From contig NZ_CP130610.1 of assembly GCF_030544485.1 (NCBI RefSeq), positions 3,038,001 through 3,102,000 on the forward strand: 64,000 nucleotides of DNA. Reading direction: 5' to 3'. This document shows positions 19,634 to 28,380 of the stretch, in pieces (position 1 is the first letter of the stretch; every line of letters begins with the position of its first letter). Source of the stretch: Halomonas sp. HAL1 (GTDB lineage: Bacteria; Pseudomonadota; Gammaproteobacteria; Pseudomonadales; Halomonadaceae). The position numbers and the translations under genes were made by a program. The notes beneath the pieces were generated by a model. It was given only the letters and a program-made list of their open reading frames with translations. It was not told where the DNA came from and made no database searches.

Positions 19634-19689
19634 CTTCTTTATTATCCCCTGCGTTTAAGTGGACGTTCCCTTCAAAACGTAATGCAGAT

Positions 19690-19708
19690 CTAAATGATAA
19701 CGATTATG
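19690..19708 (-). promoter_or_regulatory. Putative Fur box for the IutA-like receptor
   Basis: The core ATGATAACGATTAT sits in an AT-rich stretch 57-75 bases upstream of the receptor start. The 19-bp window matches the Fur consensus at 13 positions by eye. It lies in the divergent region shared with the ATPase gene. Confidence 0.5.
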
Positions 19709-19823
19709 TTATGCATATAATAACAGCAAGATCTACTGCCATGGAACAAACCGTTCGATATAACGAAATTCTCTAGACCACTTGCAGCAGTGAATGGTTA
19801 TCGATTAGCTAGCAGCAATTATT

Positions 19824-19842
19824 GAAAATGAGAATATTTTGC
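19824..19842 (+). promoter_or_regulatory. Putative Fur box for the FecE-like ATPase
   Basis: GAAAATGAGAATATTTTGC matches the Fur consensus at 13 of 19 positions by eye and lies 42-60 bases before the ATPase start. With the site at 19690 it gives two possible Fur sites in one divergent promoter region. Confidence 0.45.
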
Positions 19843-19883
19843 CTTAGGGTTCTGTCTGTTTCGATAACCCCAATGAGCGTCTC

Positions 19884-20720
19884 ATGCCATACCCACTAAC
19901 CCCGCCGCCCCGCCTAACGGGCGAAGCACTGCATGCAGGCTATGACGCCCGACAGGTATTGAACGGTGTGGATATCGCTATTGCGGAAGGCAAACTCACG
20001 GTTCTCTTGGGGCCCAACGGAAGCGGTAAATCGACACTACTTAAAACCCTAGCCCGCACGCTTTCGCCGAGTAGCGGGCACGTATACTTGGATGGCAAAG
20101 ATATCCATCGCAGCAATACGCGAGAGGTCGCAAAACGTCTGGGTATTCTTCCCCAAGGGCCAGTGGCGCCGGAGGGGCTGAGCGTAAGGCAATTAGTGGG
20201 AATGGGCCGCTTTCCACATCAAGGGTTATGGCAGAAAAATGCACAACAGGACGCCAATGCCATTCGTGAAGCGATGGCGTTTACCAACGTCACTGAGTTT
20301 GCCGAGCGCAGTGTGGATGCGCTTTCCGGTGGGCAGCGCCAACGCTGCTGGATCGCCATGGTGCTGGCACAACAAACCGACTTAATCCTGCTAGATGAAC
20401 CCACGACCTTTTTGGATCTAAAGGTGCAGGTTGATTTGCTGGAACTACTCTCACGCCTGGCCCACGAGCACGGTCGAACCCTTCTATTAGTGCTCCACGA
20501 CCTCAACCTGGCCGCCGCCTATGCTGACCATTTAGTAATGATGTGTGATGGCCAAATCGTCACCAGCGGCGCACCCACTGAGGTATTCACCGCTGCTAAC
20601 CTTAAGCGCGTTTTTGACCTGGATGCCCACGTGATCCACGACTCTGAAAGCGGTATACCAATTTGTGTACCGCGAAAACGGCGTCAGCACGCTACTGAAA
20701 AAGAAGCGCTTATTCAGTAG
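19884..20720 (+). CDS. Iron-siderophore ABC transporter ATPase (FecE/FhuC type)
   Basis: 278 residues. Walker A GPNGSGKST is near residue 44, the signature LSGGQRQR near 149, and Walker B LILLDEPTTFLDLKVQ near 170, followed by the LVLHDLNLAAAYAD switch histidine region. This is the standard length and motif order of FecE/FhuC/FepC ATPases. It probably energises the permeases at 15.4-17.5 kb, from which it is separated by an inverted receptor gene. The ribosome site is weak (GAG). Its own Fur-like site suggests independent iron control. Confidence 0.92.
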   Translation: MPYPLTPPPRLTGEALHAGYDARQVLNGVDIAIAEGKLTVLLGPNGSGKSTLLKTLARTLSPSSGHVYLDGKDIHRSNTREVAKRLGILPQGPVAPEGLSVRQLVGMGRFPHQGLWQKNAQQDANAIREAMAFTNVTEFAERSVDALSGGQRQRCWIAMVLAQQTDLILLDEPTTFLDLKVQVDLLELLSRLAHEHGRTLLLVLHDLNLAAAYADHLVMMCDGQIVTSGAPTEVFTAANLKRVFDLDAHVIHDSESGIPICVPRKRRQHATEKEALIQ

Positions 20721-20764
20721 CGATGTTTGCAGTTAGCCATGGTTGGTGATTTTACTGCAGGCAC

Positions 20765-20791
20765 AAAAAAGCCCGGCGAGTCGCCGGGCTT
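20765..20791 (-). terminator. Rho-independent terminator
   Basis: GCCCGGC/GCCGGGC stem (20771-20777 with 20783-20789) followed on the minus strand by a T-run. It ends the receptor gene at 20816-22897; the plus-strand ATPase gene also stops just before it. Confidence 0.85.
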
Positions 20792-20815
20792 AGGGCTTAG
20801 CATCGGATAATTGTC

Positions 20816-22897
20816 TTACCAGCTATATTTCACGCTGCCAATCACACTGCGGGATTCGCCGTAGTAGCACCAGTATTCACAGCTTGCTACGTACTCTTTA
20901 TCGGTAAGGTTATTAACGTTGACCTGAGCTTCCCAGCCCTCGGCAAATTCGTAACCCACCATGGCATCCACCAGGGTATAGCTATCCACTTCTGTGTTAT
21001 CTGCGACACTGGTATCAACGGTACTGCCCACATAACGCACGCCACCGCCCAGGGTAACGCCATTTAGCGCACCGCCGGTAAAGGCGTAATCCAACCAGGT
21101 GGAAGCTTGGTGACGCGGAATTAACGGCGCACGTTCATTTTCTTCCAAGCGCGAATCGTTGTAGGTGTATGCCGCTGTCACTCGAAGGTTATCGGTCACA
21201 TAGCCAACACCTTCCAGCTCAAAACCCTGAGAGGTGCGCTCCCCTTCTTGTACCTGGAAGCCTGCCGGTGAGTTCACCAGCGTGTTGCTCTCTTGTAGAT
21301 CAAAAACAGCGGCCGTTACATAGCCATCCCAGCCAAAGGGAGCCACCTTCACACCGGCTTCCCACTGCCGCCCTTCACGGGGGTCGTAAAGCTCGCCATC
21401 ACTGTCAACGCGACCCACTGGGTCGAACGACTCGGTATAGCTGATATAGGGGTTAACACCGTTTTCACCCAGGTACATTGCGCCACCTGACCAAGATACC
21501 TGGTCATCGTCTGAACGCTGGGTCGTGCCCGCCGTCAGGTTGCTATTGTCCGTTTCGGCTTGGTCGTAACGCACACCACCCAGTAACACCCAACGGTCAT
21601 CTATGCGCAGTTGGTTTTGGGCATATAAACCAGTTTGCTCTTTATCGATTTCCCGACTCACCAGATCATCTTGAGCAATCGGTGTGTAGTTACCATAAGC
21701 CGGGTCGAAAATATCGATCGGATCACCGAATGCGTAATCGTCCCCTTCCTGACCACTCAGGCTTAGGTTCTGGTAATCAACCCCTAGCAGCAGCGTATTC
21801 TCGGTACGATCACCGTACCAAGTACCCACCATGCGGTTATCGACAGTCCAGCTATCGATAGAGCCATCACGATATACCAACCCGCGTGAGGCGCGGCGAT
21901 CATCCACCATAGACAGCGCATAGCTGCTGCGCAGCTCTAAATCTAACTCGCTGTAGCGTAAATCTTGCTCAAACGCCCAGGTGTCATTAATGTTATGTTG
22001 AAGCTCATAGCCCAGCCCCCATTGGGTACGTGTGTCCTTATCGTACCCTGGCTCGCTCAAATTGGTTTGCGGATCAATACGCCCGAAAGGTGTGTTTTGG
22101 ACGGTGCCGTAGGGTAGCTTAAAACCGTTGACCGGTACGCCGTCATCCTTTTGCACACTGGCTAAAAAGGTGACGGTGGTGTCTTCGCTAAAATCAACCG
22201 CTAGGCTCGGCGCAAAGTAATAACGCTCGTTATCCGTCGCGTTTAAATCGCCATCGCGCTCTTTGTACATACCCACTAAGCGATAGCGTACATCGTCTGA
22301 CTCACCCAGCGGCCCGCTGGTATCAATCCCTACTTGGCGATGGTTGCGGTTGCCAAGCTGCAAATTGACTTCCCCTTGGGGCGTTTCGGTAGGACGCTTG
22401 CTCACCGCATTGATCAAACCGCCAGGAGGCGCCTCACCGTAGAGAATCGATGACGGCCCTTTGAAGACTTCAATACGCTCCAACCCATAAGGCTCGGGTA
22501 GCCACTGATAAAACCCTTCACGGTAAATGCGCAGACCATCTTGATAGGTAGACTGATCAAAGCCACGCACCTTGAGCCAATCGGTGTTGTTATCACTACC
22601 ATAGTGGCCAGAAAGCACGCCCGCACGGTAGCGGAACGTTTCATCTAGCTGCTGAACATTGCGGGTTTCCAGCTCTTCACGGTCAACACTTGAAACGGGA
22701 CGCGGCGTTTCTACCAGCGGTGTATCCACCTTTAGCGCAGTGGCAGTCACTACCACAGTGTCGTTGGAAGTGACTTCATCTTGAGCAAGCACCGTGAGCG
22801 GAACAACGCTCAGCATGCCGCCTAGAGGTAGGATAAGTGAACGTCGCACAGCGACAGCGAGCGGTAAACGCGCGAAGGGCTTAGTGTTCCGGAGCAT
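20816..22897 (-). CDS. TonB-dependent siderophore receptor (FhuA/FoxA type)
   Basis: 693 residues from ATG 22897. I chose this start because GAGG lies about 9 bases upstream and it gives a good signal peptide; the reading frame is open to 22984. Plug motifs: TPRPVSSVDREELETRN, VRGFDQSTYQDGLRIYREGF, and GPSSILYGEAPPGGLINAVS, the latter characteristic of the FhuA/FpvA siderophore-receptor branch. The C-terminus has paired cysteines in YVASCEYWCYYGE, as in ferrichrome and ferrioxamine receptors, and ends VKYSW. A hydroxamate ligand is likely but not proven. A weak Fur-like site lies upstream and a terminator downstream. Confidence 0.88.
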   Translation of the reverse strand: MLRNTKPFARLPLAVAVRRSLILPLGGMLSVVPLTVLAQDEVTSNDTVVVTATALKVDTPLVETPRPVSSVDREELETRNVQQLDETFRYRAGVLSGHYGSDNNTDWLKVRGFDQSTYQDGLRIYREGFYQWLPEPYGLERIEVFKGPSSILYGEAPPGGLINAVSKRPTETPQGEVNLQLGNRNHRQVGIDTSGPLGESDDVRYRLVGMYKERDGDLNATDNERYYFAPSLAVDFSEDTTVTFLASVQKDDGVPVNGFKLPYGTVQNTPFGRIDPQTNLSEPGYDKDTRTQWGLGYELQHNINDTWAFEQDLRYSELDLELRSSYALSMVDDRRASRGLVYRDGSIDSWTVDNRMVGTWYGDRTENTLLLGVDYQNLSLSGQEGDDYAFGDPIDIFDPAYGNYTPIAQDDLVSREIDKEQTGLYAQNQLRIDDRWVLLGGVRYDQAETDNSNLTAGTTQRSDDDQVSWSGGAMYLGENGVNPYISYTESFDPVGRVDSDGELYDPREGRQWEAGVKVAPFGWDGYVTAAVFDLQESNTLVNSPAGFQVQEGERTSQGFELEGVGYVTDNLRVTAAYTYNDSRLEENERAPLIPRHQASTWLDYAFTGGALNGVTLGGGVRYVGSTVDTSVADNTEVDSYTLVDAMVGYEFAEGWEAQVNVNNLTDKEYVASCEYWCYYGESRSVIGSVKYSW

Positions 22898-22944
22898 GAA
22901 GAGGGCCTCAAAGGTGATAAAAAGCGTATCTCTATTATAGTAAA

Positions 22945-22963
22945 GCGAATGATACGGATTTTT
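22945..22963 (-). promoter_or_regulatory. Weak Fur-box-like site before the FhuA-type receptor
   Basis: The segment containing GAATGATACGGATT matches the Fur consensus at about 12 of 19 positions and lies 48-66 bases upstream of the chosen start. Support is positional and by eye only. Confidence 0.35.
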
Positions 22964-23049
22964 ATTCACATCCACAATAAGCACGATGAGGCAAGACAGG
23001 GCTGTGGAACGGAATGTTTCACGGCAGGAGGGCTAAGGAACGCAGGCAT

Positions 23050-23086
23050 AAAAAACGCCAAGTGTGCTTCTGTGAGAGGCATGGCG
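23050..23086 (-). terminator. Terminator-like hairpin behind the tRNA remnant
   Basis: CGCCA (23056-23060) pairs with TGGCG (23082-23086); read on the minus strand the stem is followed by a T-run. It sits 15 bases after the 3' end of the tRNA remnant at 23102-23148, where the terminator of a tRNA gene would be. It may be the original terminator of the tRNA before the islet was inserted. Confidence 0.5.
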
Positions 23087-23101
23087 AATTTGTCATGAAA
23101 T

Positions 23102-23148
23102 TGGTGGGCCTTGGAGGACTAAAACATACGAACAAGGGGCTATAAGCC
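23102..23148 (-). repeat. Degenerate copy of the tRNA 3' part (att-like repeat)
   Basis: Aligned without gaps to 24913-24959 of the intact tRNA, 36 of 47 positions are identical, beginning with the same TGGTGGGCC (CCA end on the minus strand) and reaching into the anticodon arm. Similarity ends there. The copy is in the same orientation as the tRNA. It and the tRNA form direct repeats bracketing the AT-rich islet, as left by integration of an element at a tRNA 3' end. An alternative is a decayed second tRNA gene. Confidence 0.7.
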
Positions 23149-23335
23149 GTGTAAATAGCGTGCCAAGAACTGCTTTTGATCGTTTTCTCAGTTACTTACT
23201 CACAACCTCACTGTATCAATTCGCCTTCATAATTCGCCTTCATACGTCGTTTTTGTTGACGTATTGTGGACATTATTTTTTCAAAACTCATTTAATTGAA
23301 AATATGCAATAATTATATCACCGCATTAGTTAGGG

Positions 23336-24451
23336 TTAAAAACTCATGTTCAGACCTTTTATTTCCGCTACATTTTCGTAAAAATCGAACCTTTTACTGG
23401 AACACTCTCTTAACTCACTATCAACAATTGACCTATATTTTCTATTCAAATCATGCTCTTCCATCACAAGAGCCACTTTATAACTTCGGTCAAAATAATC
23501 GTCAGAAAAAACCACCTCTTTTCCATTTTCGGCGTAATCACTTTTTAGTGATTCCATTTGTTCATTAGCTTCAGCTATAGCTCGCTTTTCAGAACCTACT
23601 AAATCTCTATAATACCTTGACTCAATTTCATTAAAATCAGGCCTTTCACATCTTAAATTCTCTATATTAACTGTAGCTAGACTCCTTAATTCATTTAAAT
23701 ATTCAGGGGGGTACCTATCTCCATTTGCGTTCCTATCTTCCATTTCATCAATTGTATTTAATATTGAAAGGTATAGATTTGGCCAATTTTCTGATACGTC
23801 ACTTAAGTACTCAGTTACTGTAAAATCACTGATACTTCCAAAAGTACTGAGTGACCCAACGAGCTCAACAATTCCAATCTGCTGAATATCCGTTAAAACC
23901 AACTCCCATCGAGCAAGTTCAAGAGCATCAAGTTCAGTTTGCACCTGCTGTTGTATAGCTTCAATTCTATCTGAAGCTTCTCTCTCTCTAAGTTCAGCAA
24001 TTTCAACTTCTTTTAACAGTACATCGCTGCGCTCTCGCTCTTCTTGTAAACTCAAATATGCTTCCCTGGCTTCTTCTTCTAATTCATTCCTTGTAGCTAA
24101 AAGGCCATTAATTTCACTTTCGTATGACGCTATATTTTCTTCAAGTTTTTCATTACGCAACGCAACTTCGTTCAACTCAAACCTTCTATCAGCCAAATCT
24201 GTCTCAATCCTTTTCAAATCAGCTTCCAACCGTACTTTATCTAACTCAACCTGTGCATTTTTTTCTTCTAATAATTGATGCTGAAAAACAGGTCTTACTG
24301 TATAAAAATAACCAAAAACGACAACTAAAAGGGTGCCTACCTGTGCGGTCGTGCTAAAAAAATCATTATAATTAAATTTTTCAGCATTACTACTGCTGCC
24401 TTTATAGTTTCTTTTTTTTAAATAAAAATTTAAATTATCTTTTTTACTCAC
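23336..24451 (-). CDS. Orphan membrane-anchored coiled-coil protein
   Basis: 371 residues from a GTG start with GGA upstream. The N-terminal 30 residues are basic and Ser/Asn rich. One membrane segment follows (about 36-52: AQVGTLLVVVFGYFYTV). A long heptad-like coiled coil rich in Glu/Leu/Arg runs from about 60 to 175, and then a mixed helical domain of about 190 residues with three cysteines (in LRCERPDF, ELRECSSK and none elsewhere obvious). Topology suggests a single-pass anchor; which side the coil faces is unclear. The gene is strikingly AT-rich (roughly one-third GC by eye, against mid-50s nearby) and uses AT-rich codons, so it is probably acquired. It is alone in the islet. I do not recognise the family. 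A role in phage defence or the envelope is possible but not supported by any motif. Confidence 0.75.
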   Translation of the reverse strand: MSKKDNLNFYLKKRNYKGSSSNAEKFNYNDFFSTTAQVGTLLVVVFGYFYTVRPVFQHQLLEEKNAQVELDKVRLEADLKRIETDLADRRFELNEVALRNEKLEENIASYESEINGLLATRNELEEEAREAYLSLQEERERSDVLLKEVEIAELREREASDRIEAIQQQVQTELDALELARWELVLTDIQQIGIVELVGSLSTFGSISDFTVTEYLSDVSENWPNLYLSILNTIDEMEDRNANGDRYPPEYLNELRSLATVNIENLRCERPDFNEIESRYYRDLVGSEKRAIAEANEQMESLKSDYAENGKEVVFSDDYFDRSYKVALVMEEHDLNRKYRSIVDSELRECSSKRFDFYENVAEIKGLNMSF

Positions 24452-24912
24452 TTAGTATCCCTAGAAAACAATATCTCTAATTTCAAACATATTTAAATAA
24501 ATGGCTTTAAAAACATATGGTTATTCTTCTTTTTTGAACATTGCATTTATTTTAAACTTTTATCCACAATGCCTTCTTCCTGGATACCATCTATCCAAAA
24601 CCCGTTGGGCTAATAGTTATCCGTCCCTGTTTGCTTCAACGTACAGCGCGCCCTCTCTATCTCAGGGCTTACTTGGCCGCACATGTAAAAACCAGCGAGG
24701 ACCCACATTACTCATCTGCGATTAATTTTACTTGATACTATGGACAGAAAACCACCGATCATGTCCTCTAGTCAACAATAATGGCTTGGTATCGGTAGGC
24801 TGATAGCCTTAGCAGGGAATTTTCTGTATCGCAGACATGCAAAAAACCCGCCCGGCGTTTGAGGCCTGCGATCTTTGAATGAAGACAATGAAGGAGAGAG
24901 CAAATGCAGAAA
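24452..24912. other. Islet right part between orphan gene and tRNA; no confident gene
   Basis: The first 100 bases are AT-rich like the orphan gene. At 24547-24708, minus strand, a 54-codon frame is open except for one internal TAG at 24610-24612; it may be a relic of a gene but matches nothing I know. At 24744-24827 there is a nested inverted repeat (ACAGAAAA with TTTTCTGT outside, ACCGAT with ATCGGT inside) that could fold as an RNA or be a small element end. The 3' flank of the tRNA (24837-24912) includes a GC-rich run next to an A-run that may end the tRNA transcript. Confidence 0.4.
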
Positions 24913-24989
<77 letters not shown>

Positions 24990-25101
24990 GAAAAGCGTGC
25001 ATATCATAGCGAATGTGGCAGAGTGAGGCTACCCCCTTTGCGCTATCTTGATGTCATTACGGCACTTTATGTGGATTGGGCAGTCTGGTGAGTAGTTCTT
25101 T

Positions 25102-25692
25102 ATGCGGAGACGCGTTGTGAAAGCATTGATTGCTCTATTTCCCCTATTGTTGGCAGTGCCAGCTTTCGCTGACTGGCAGCTTGACCCTGCCCAGTCCCAG
25201 GTGCAGGCGTCGATTACTCAGTTGAACGGCGAAGCACCGCAAACTCATCACCACCAAGTACGTGATCTCCAGGGTGATATCTCCAGCGATGGTACGCTTC
25301 GACTGCCGTTAAAACTTAGCCAAACGGACGTGCTTGAACGTTTTGGCGAGCTGCCTCCGTGGATAGGTTTGTTGGCGAACACCACTTTAGTGACGCTGGT
25401 GGCGCAGATGCCACCCGAGCGGTTGGACAGCTTAGATATTGGTGAATCACTGGTGGAGACGCTGGAGTTTCGCGTTCAGTCCGACATGATAAACCAGCAG
25501 GAATCCGTGCCGCTGCGGTTTACCCGCGAAGGTTTGAATGAGATACGCGTGACCCACGCAGAGCCCATGGCGATGGATGGCAGAGCGCTGATGGCCAACA
25601 GCACGGTGCGTACCGTGTTGTCGATGCTGGGCTATCAGGAGATTGACGAGCATGTACCCGTCACCCTCAATGCGCTTTTAGTTAACCGTTAA
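25102..25692 (+). CDS. Periplasmic YceI-like protein
   Basis: 196 residues with a Sec signal peptide (LIALFPLLLAVPAFA, cleavage about residue 23). The mature chain begins DWQLDPAQSQVQASITQ, continues with a lipocalin-like alternation of beta strands, and has DGTLRLPLKLSQTDV in the position where YceI proteins have their central strand pair. The match to YceI is moderate. GTG at 25117 is a possible better start, since GGAGA lies 6 bases before it; either gives a signal peptide. YceI proteins bind isoprenoid-like lipids in the periplasm; the role here is unknown. It is convergent with the ABC exporter, with only 3 bases between the genes. Confidence 0.62.
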   Translation: MRRRVVKALIALFPLLLAVPAFADWQLDPAQSQVQASITQLNGEAPQTHHHQVRDLQGDISSDGTLRLPLKLSQTDVLERFGELPPWIGLLANTTLVTLVAQMPPERLDSLDIGESLVETLEFRVQSDMINQQESVPLRFTREGLNEIRVTHAEPMAMDGRALMANSTVRTVLSMLGYQEIDEHVPVTLNALLVNR

Positions 25693-25695
25693 AGA

Positions 25696-27504
25696 TTAGC
25701 CCCTGAGTACTTCTACATCACCCGCCTGGGCTTCGCCGGTTTGTACTCGCCACTGGGCGGCGTAGTGGCCGTTAGCTTTTAATAGGCTTGTGTGGCTGCC
25801 GCGCTCAGCCACTTGGCCTTTCTCTATCACTACGATCTCATCGGCATGCACGATGGTAGAGAGCCGGTGAGCAATCATAATCACTGTGCGGCCATGGGCA
25901 ATACGCTTGAGCGAGCGCTGAATGGCCGCTTCGGTTTCGTTGTCCACTGCGCTAGTGGCTTCATCCAGCACCAAAATAGGCGGGTCTTTCAGCAGCGCCC
26001 TGGCTAGAGAAAGCCTTTGGCGCTGGCCGCCGGAAAGCCGCACGCCCCGCTCCCCCACTGGCGTGTCCAGCCCTTTGGGCAACGTCTCGATAAAGCTCCA
26101 CGCTTCGGCCGTTTTGGCGGCATCGATAATCGCCGCTTCGTCCGCATCAGGTTTGCCGTAGACGATATTGTCGCGAATGCTGCCTTCAAATAGATACACG
26201 TCCTGGCTGACCAGGCCAATCGACTGGCGTAGCGAGTTCATGCTGACGTCGGTTATCGGTTGCCCGTCGATAAGCACCCGCCCACTTTCCGGGTCGTAAA
26301 AACGCAGTAGCAGTTTGATCAAGGTGGATTTCCCCGATCCCGTCGCCCCCACCAGCGCTAAGGTATTGCCCGCAGGCACGTGCAGGTGAATGCCATCGAC
26401 CCCGACAAGGCTGGTCGCGTAGTGAAAACTCACATTATCAATCGTTACTTCGCCACGTACTGGCTGGGTAAGCGGTGTCGTGCTGTCATCTTTGACCGTA
26501 ATCGGCACTTCGAGCAGGTCAAGAATGCGACGCGTGCTCGCCATGGCACGCTCAAACAGGTCAATCACCTGGGCCAGGCCGGTGAGCGGCCAGAGCAGTC
26601 GCTGAGTTAAAAACACCAGCACGCCGTAAGCGCCTACGTTCAGGTTGCCGTTGAGCGCCATCATGCCGCCAACGGTAAAGGTGGCGAGAAAGCCTGCCAA
26701 AATCGCCATGCGGATGACCGGAATAAACGCGGAGCTAACCTTAATCGCTCGTCGGTTGGCCTCTACATAGGCTTCGCTGGCATCGCGCAGGCGCTCGGCT
26801 TCGCGGTCTTCGCTGGTAAAGCTTTTAATCGTGGCGATGCCGCTGAGGTTATTGGTTAACCGGCTGGCCAAATCACCGACATTTTCACGCACATCGCTGT
26901 ACAGCGGCCCGGCTTTACGCTGGAAGAAGAACGCCCCCCAGATAATCAGCGGAATCGGTGTGAACGCCAGCAGCGCTATCAGCGGCGAAAGCACGAAGAA
27001 CACCGCGCCCACGGCTACCACGGTGACCACCACCTGAATCAGCGCGTTGGCTCCGCCATCCAGAAAGCGCTCAAGCTGGTTCACATCATCGTTCATGGTC
27101 GCTACAAGCTGGCCGGAGCTTTTCGACTCAAAGAACGCCATATCCAGCCGCTGGGCGTGCTCGTAGGTATCCTGACGCATATCCGCCTGCAGCCGCTGGG
27201 CTAAGTTGCGCCATAAAATCTGGAACAAGTACTCAAACAGTGACTCCCCTGCCCAGATAAAGAACGTCAGCACCGCCAGCATCGTGATCTGCTGTTGGGG
27301 CGTTTCAAACCCCAAACTTGCCACAAAGCTCTGCTCTTGATTCACCACCACATCGATGGCGACACCAATCAATATCTCTGGGGCAATATCAAACAGCTTG
27401 TTGATAACTGAACAGGTAGTGGCGGCAATAATGCGTCGCCGATAGCCCTTGGCGTAGCGCAGTAGCCGCACCAAAGCTTGAAAACTGTGCGCAGGAGAGG
27501 ACAC
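25696..27504 (-). CDS. ABC exporter half-transporter (fused membrane and ATPase domains)
   Basis: 602 residues from a GTG start with AGGA about 7 bases upstream. Residues about 1-340 are a six-helix exporter membrane domain (a motif of the type IKSFTSEDREAERL marks its intracellular loop). Then comes the ATPase with Walker A GATGSGKST, Q-loop SQDVYLFEGS, signature LSGGQRQR, Walker B ILVLDEATS and switch IAHRLST. It would work as a homodimer. It lies 48 bases after the ATPase gene of the second Fec operon on the same strand, so it may be the last gene of that operon. This suggests export or cytoplasmic-membrane passage of a siderophore, but general lipid/drug exporters look the same. Confidence 0.85.
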   Translation of the reverse strand: MSSPAHSFQALVRLLRYAKGYRRRIIAATTCSVINKLFDIAPEILIGVAIDVVVNQEQSFVASLGFETPQQQITMLAVLTFFIWAGESLFEYLFQILWRNLAQRLQADMRQDTYEHAQRLDMAFFESKSSGQLVATMNDDVNQLERFLDGGANALIQVVVTVVAVGAVFFVLSPLIALLAFTPIPLIIWGAFFFQRKAGPLYSDVRENVGDLASRLTNNLSGIATIKSFTSEDREAERLRDASEAYVEANRRAIKVSSAFIPVIRMAILAGFLATFTVGGMMALNGNLNVGAYGVLVFLTQRLLWPLTGLAQVIDLFERAMASTRRILDLLEVPITVKDDSTTPLTQPVRGEVTIDNVSFHYATSLVGVDGIHLHVPAGNTLALVGATGSGKSTLIKLLLRFYDPESGRVLIDGQPITDVSMNSLRQSIGLVSQDVYLFEGSIRDNIVYGKPDADEAAIIDAAKTAEAWSFIETLPKGLDTPVGERGVRLSGGQRQRLSLARALLKDPPILVLDEATSAVDNETEAAIQRSLKRIAHGRTVIMIAHRLSTIVHADEIVVIEKGQVAERGSHTSLLKANGHYAAQWRVQTGEAQAGDVEVLRG

Positions 27505-27552
27505 AAGTATTCCTTTCTAAGTTTGTTGTTGGCTTAATCTATTGGCTAAGCA

Positions 27553-28380
27553 CTAGCTAACCGCCGATGAGCGCCGCACATTTGCAAGCAGCGGGCTGCC
27601 GGTATCAGGGTCGGTTAATAGTGTGCACTCTACTTGATAAAGCGTGCGTACTAAATCTTGAGTGACCACGGTAGCGGGCGGCCCTTCCGCCACAATCTGC
27701 CCTTCGCGCATGGCGATTAAGTGATCCGCGTAGCGGCAGGCGCTGGCGAGGTCGTGCAGTACCATGACCACGGTGCGACCGTGATGGGCAAGGTGCTGAA
27801 CCAATTCGAACACTTCAATCTGATGACCAAGATCCAGTGCCGAAGTGGGTTCATCCAGCAACAGTAGCGGGGTTTGTTGAGCGATGGTCATGGCGATCCA
27901 GGCGCGTTGCCGCTGCCCACCGGAAAGCGCGTCAATTGGCCGATCGGCGAGTTGCTCAAGCCCTGCTGCGGCCAGCGCGTGCTGGACGACTCGCTGGTCC
28001 TCCGCTGACCACTGGCGGAGCCACCCTTGATGGGGCTGGCGGCCAAAGCGAATTAGCTCGGTCACGGTTAAGCCTTCAGGCGCAACGGCCTCTTGAGGCA
28101 ATAGCGCCAGCTGCGTCGCCAACTGGCGGGTAGGCAGGCGCTGAATATCGGCACCGTCCAGCAACACCGTTCCGCTATCAGGTTTATGCAGGCGCGCAAG
28201 CCCGGCCAGTAGCGTCGATTTTCCGCAGCCGTTGGGGCCCACAATGGCGGTGACTTGGCCGCTGGGTAGGGTAATATCCAAGCCATCAATCACCTGCCGA
28301 GCGCCATAACTCATGCCCAGTGATTGGGTCGCCAGCGAAGGCATTGATAAGGGGATTGATGTCGACGGGGAGTGGCTCAT
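27553..28380 (-). CDS. Iron-siderophore ABC transporter ATPase (FecE/FepC type)
   Basis: 275 residues from ATG 28380, chosen because it forms an ATGA overlap with the stop of the upstream permease; the frame is open to 28413. Walker A GPNGCGKST, signature LSGGQRQR, Walker B LLLLDEPTSALDLGHQ and switch MVLHDLASACRYAD are all present. It is the ATPase of the second importer. It follows the order binding protein, permease, permease, ATPase on the minus strand, all coupled by 4-base overlaps. Confidence 0.92.
   Translation of the reverse strand: MSHSPSTSIPLSMPSLATQSLGMSYGARQVIDGLDITLPSGQVTAIVGPNGCGKSTLLAGLARLHKPDSGTVLLDGADIQRLPTRQLATQLALLPQEAVAPEGLTVTELIRFGRQPHQGWLRQWSAEDQRVVQHALAAAGLEQLADRPIDALSGGQRQRAWIAMTIAQQTPLLLLDEPTSALDLGHQIEVFELVQHLAHHGRTVVMVLHDLASACRYADHLIAMREGQIVAEGPPATVVTQDLVRTLYQVECTLLTDPDTGSPLLANVRRSSAVS

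Larger units (their letters stand above)
22964..23335. other. Intergenic boundary of the AT-rich islet; no gene seen
   Basis: I see no coding sequence here. The stretch holds, in order: a minus-strand terminator-like hairpin (23050-23086), a decayed tRNA 3' fragment (23102-23148), an exact tandem repeat of a 13-bp unit, AATTCGCCTTCAT (23218-23230 and 23231-23243), and a 7-bp hairpin ATACGTC/GACGTAT (23242-23264). Base composition drops sharply from about 23200 rightwards. Confidence 0.6.

Noticed and set aside
24501..24725. 74-codon plus-strand frame in the islet
   Set aside because: No ribosome site and a translation with no recognisable pattern; the minus-strand relic in the same place is at least as likely.
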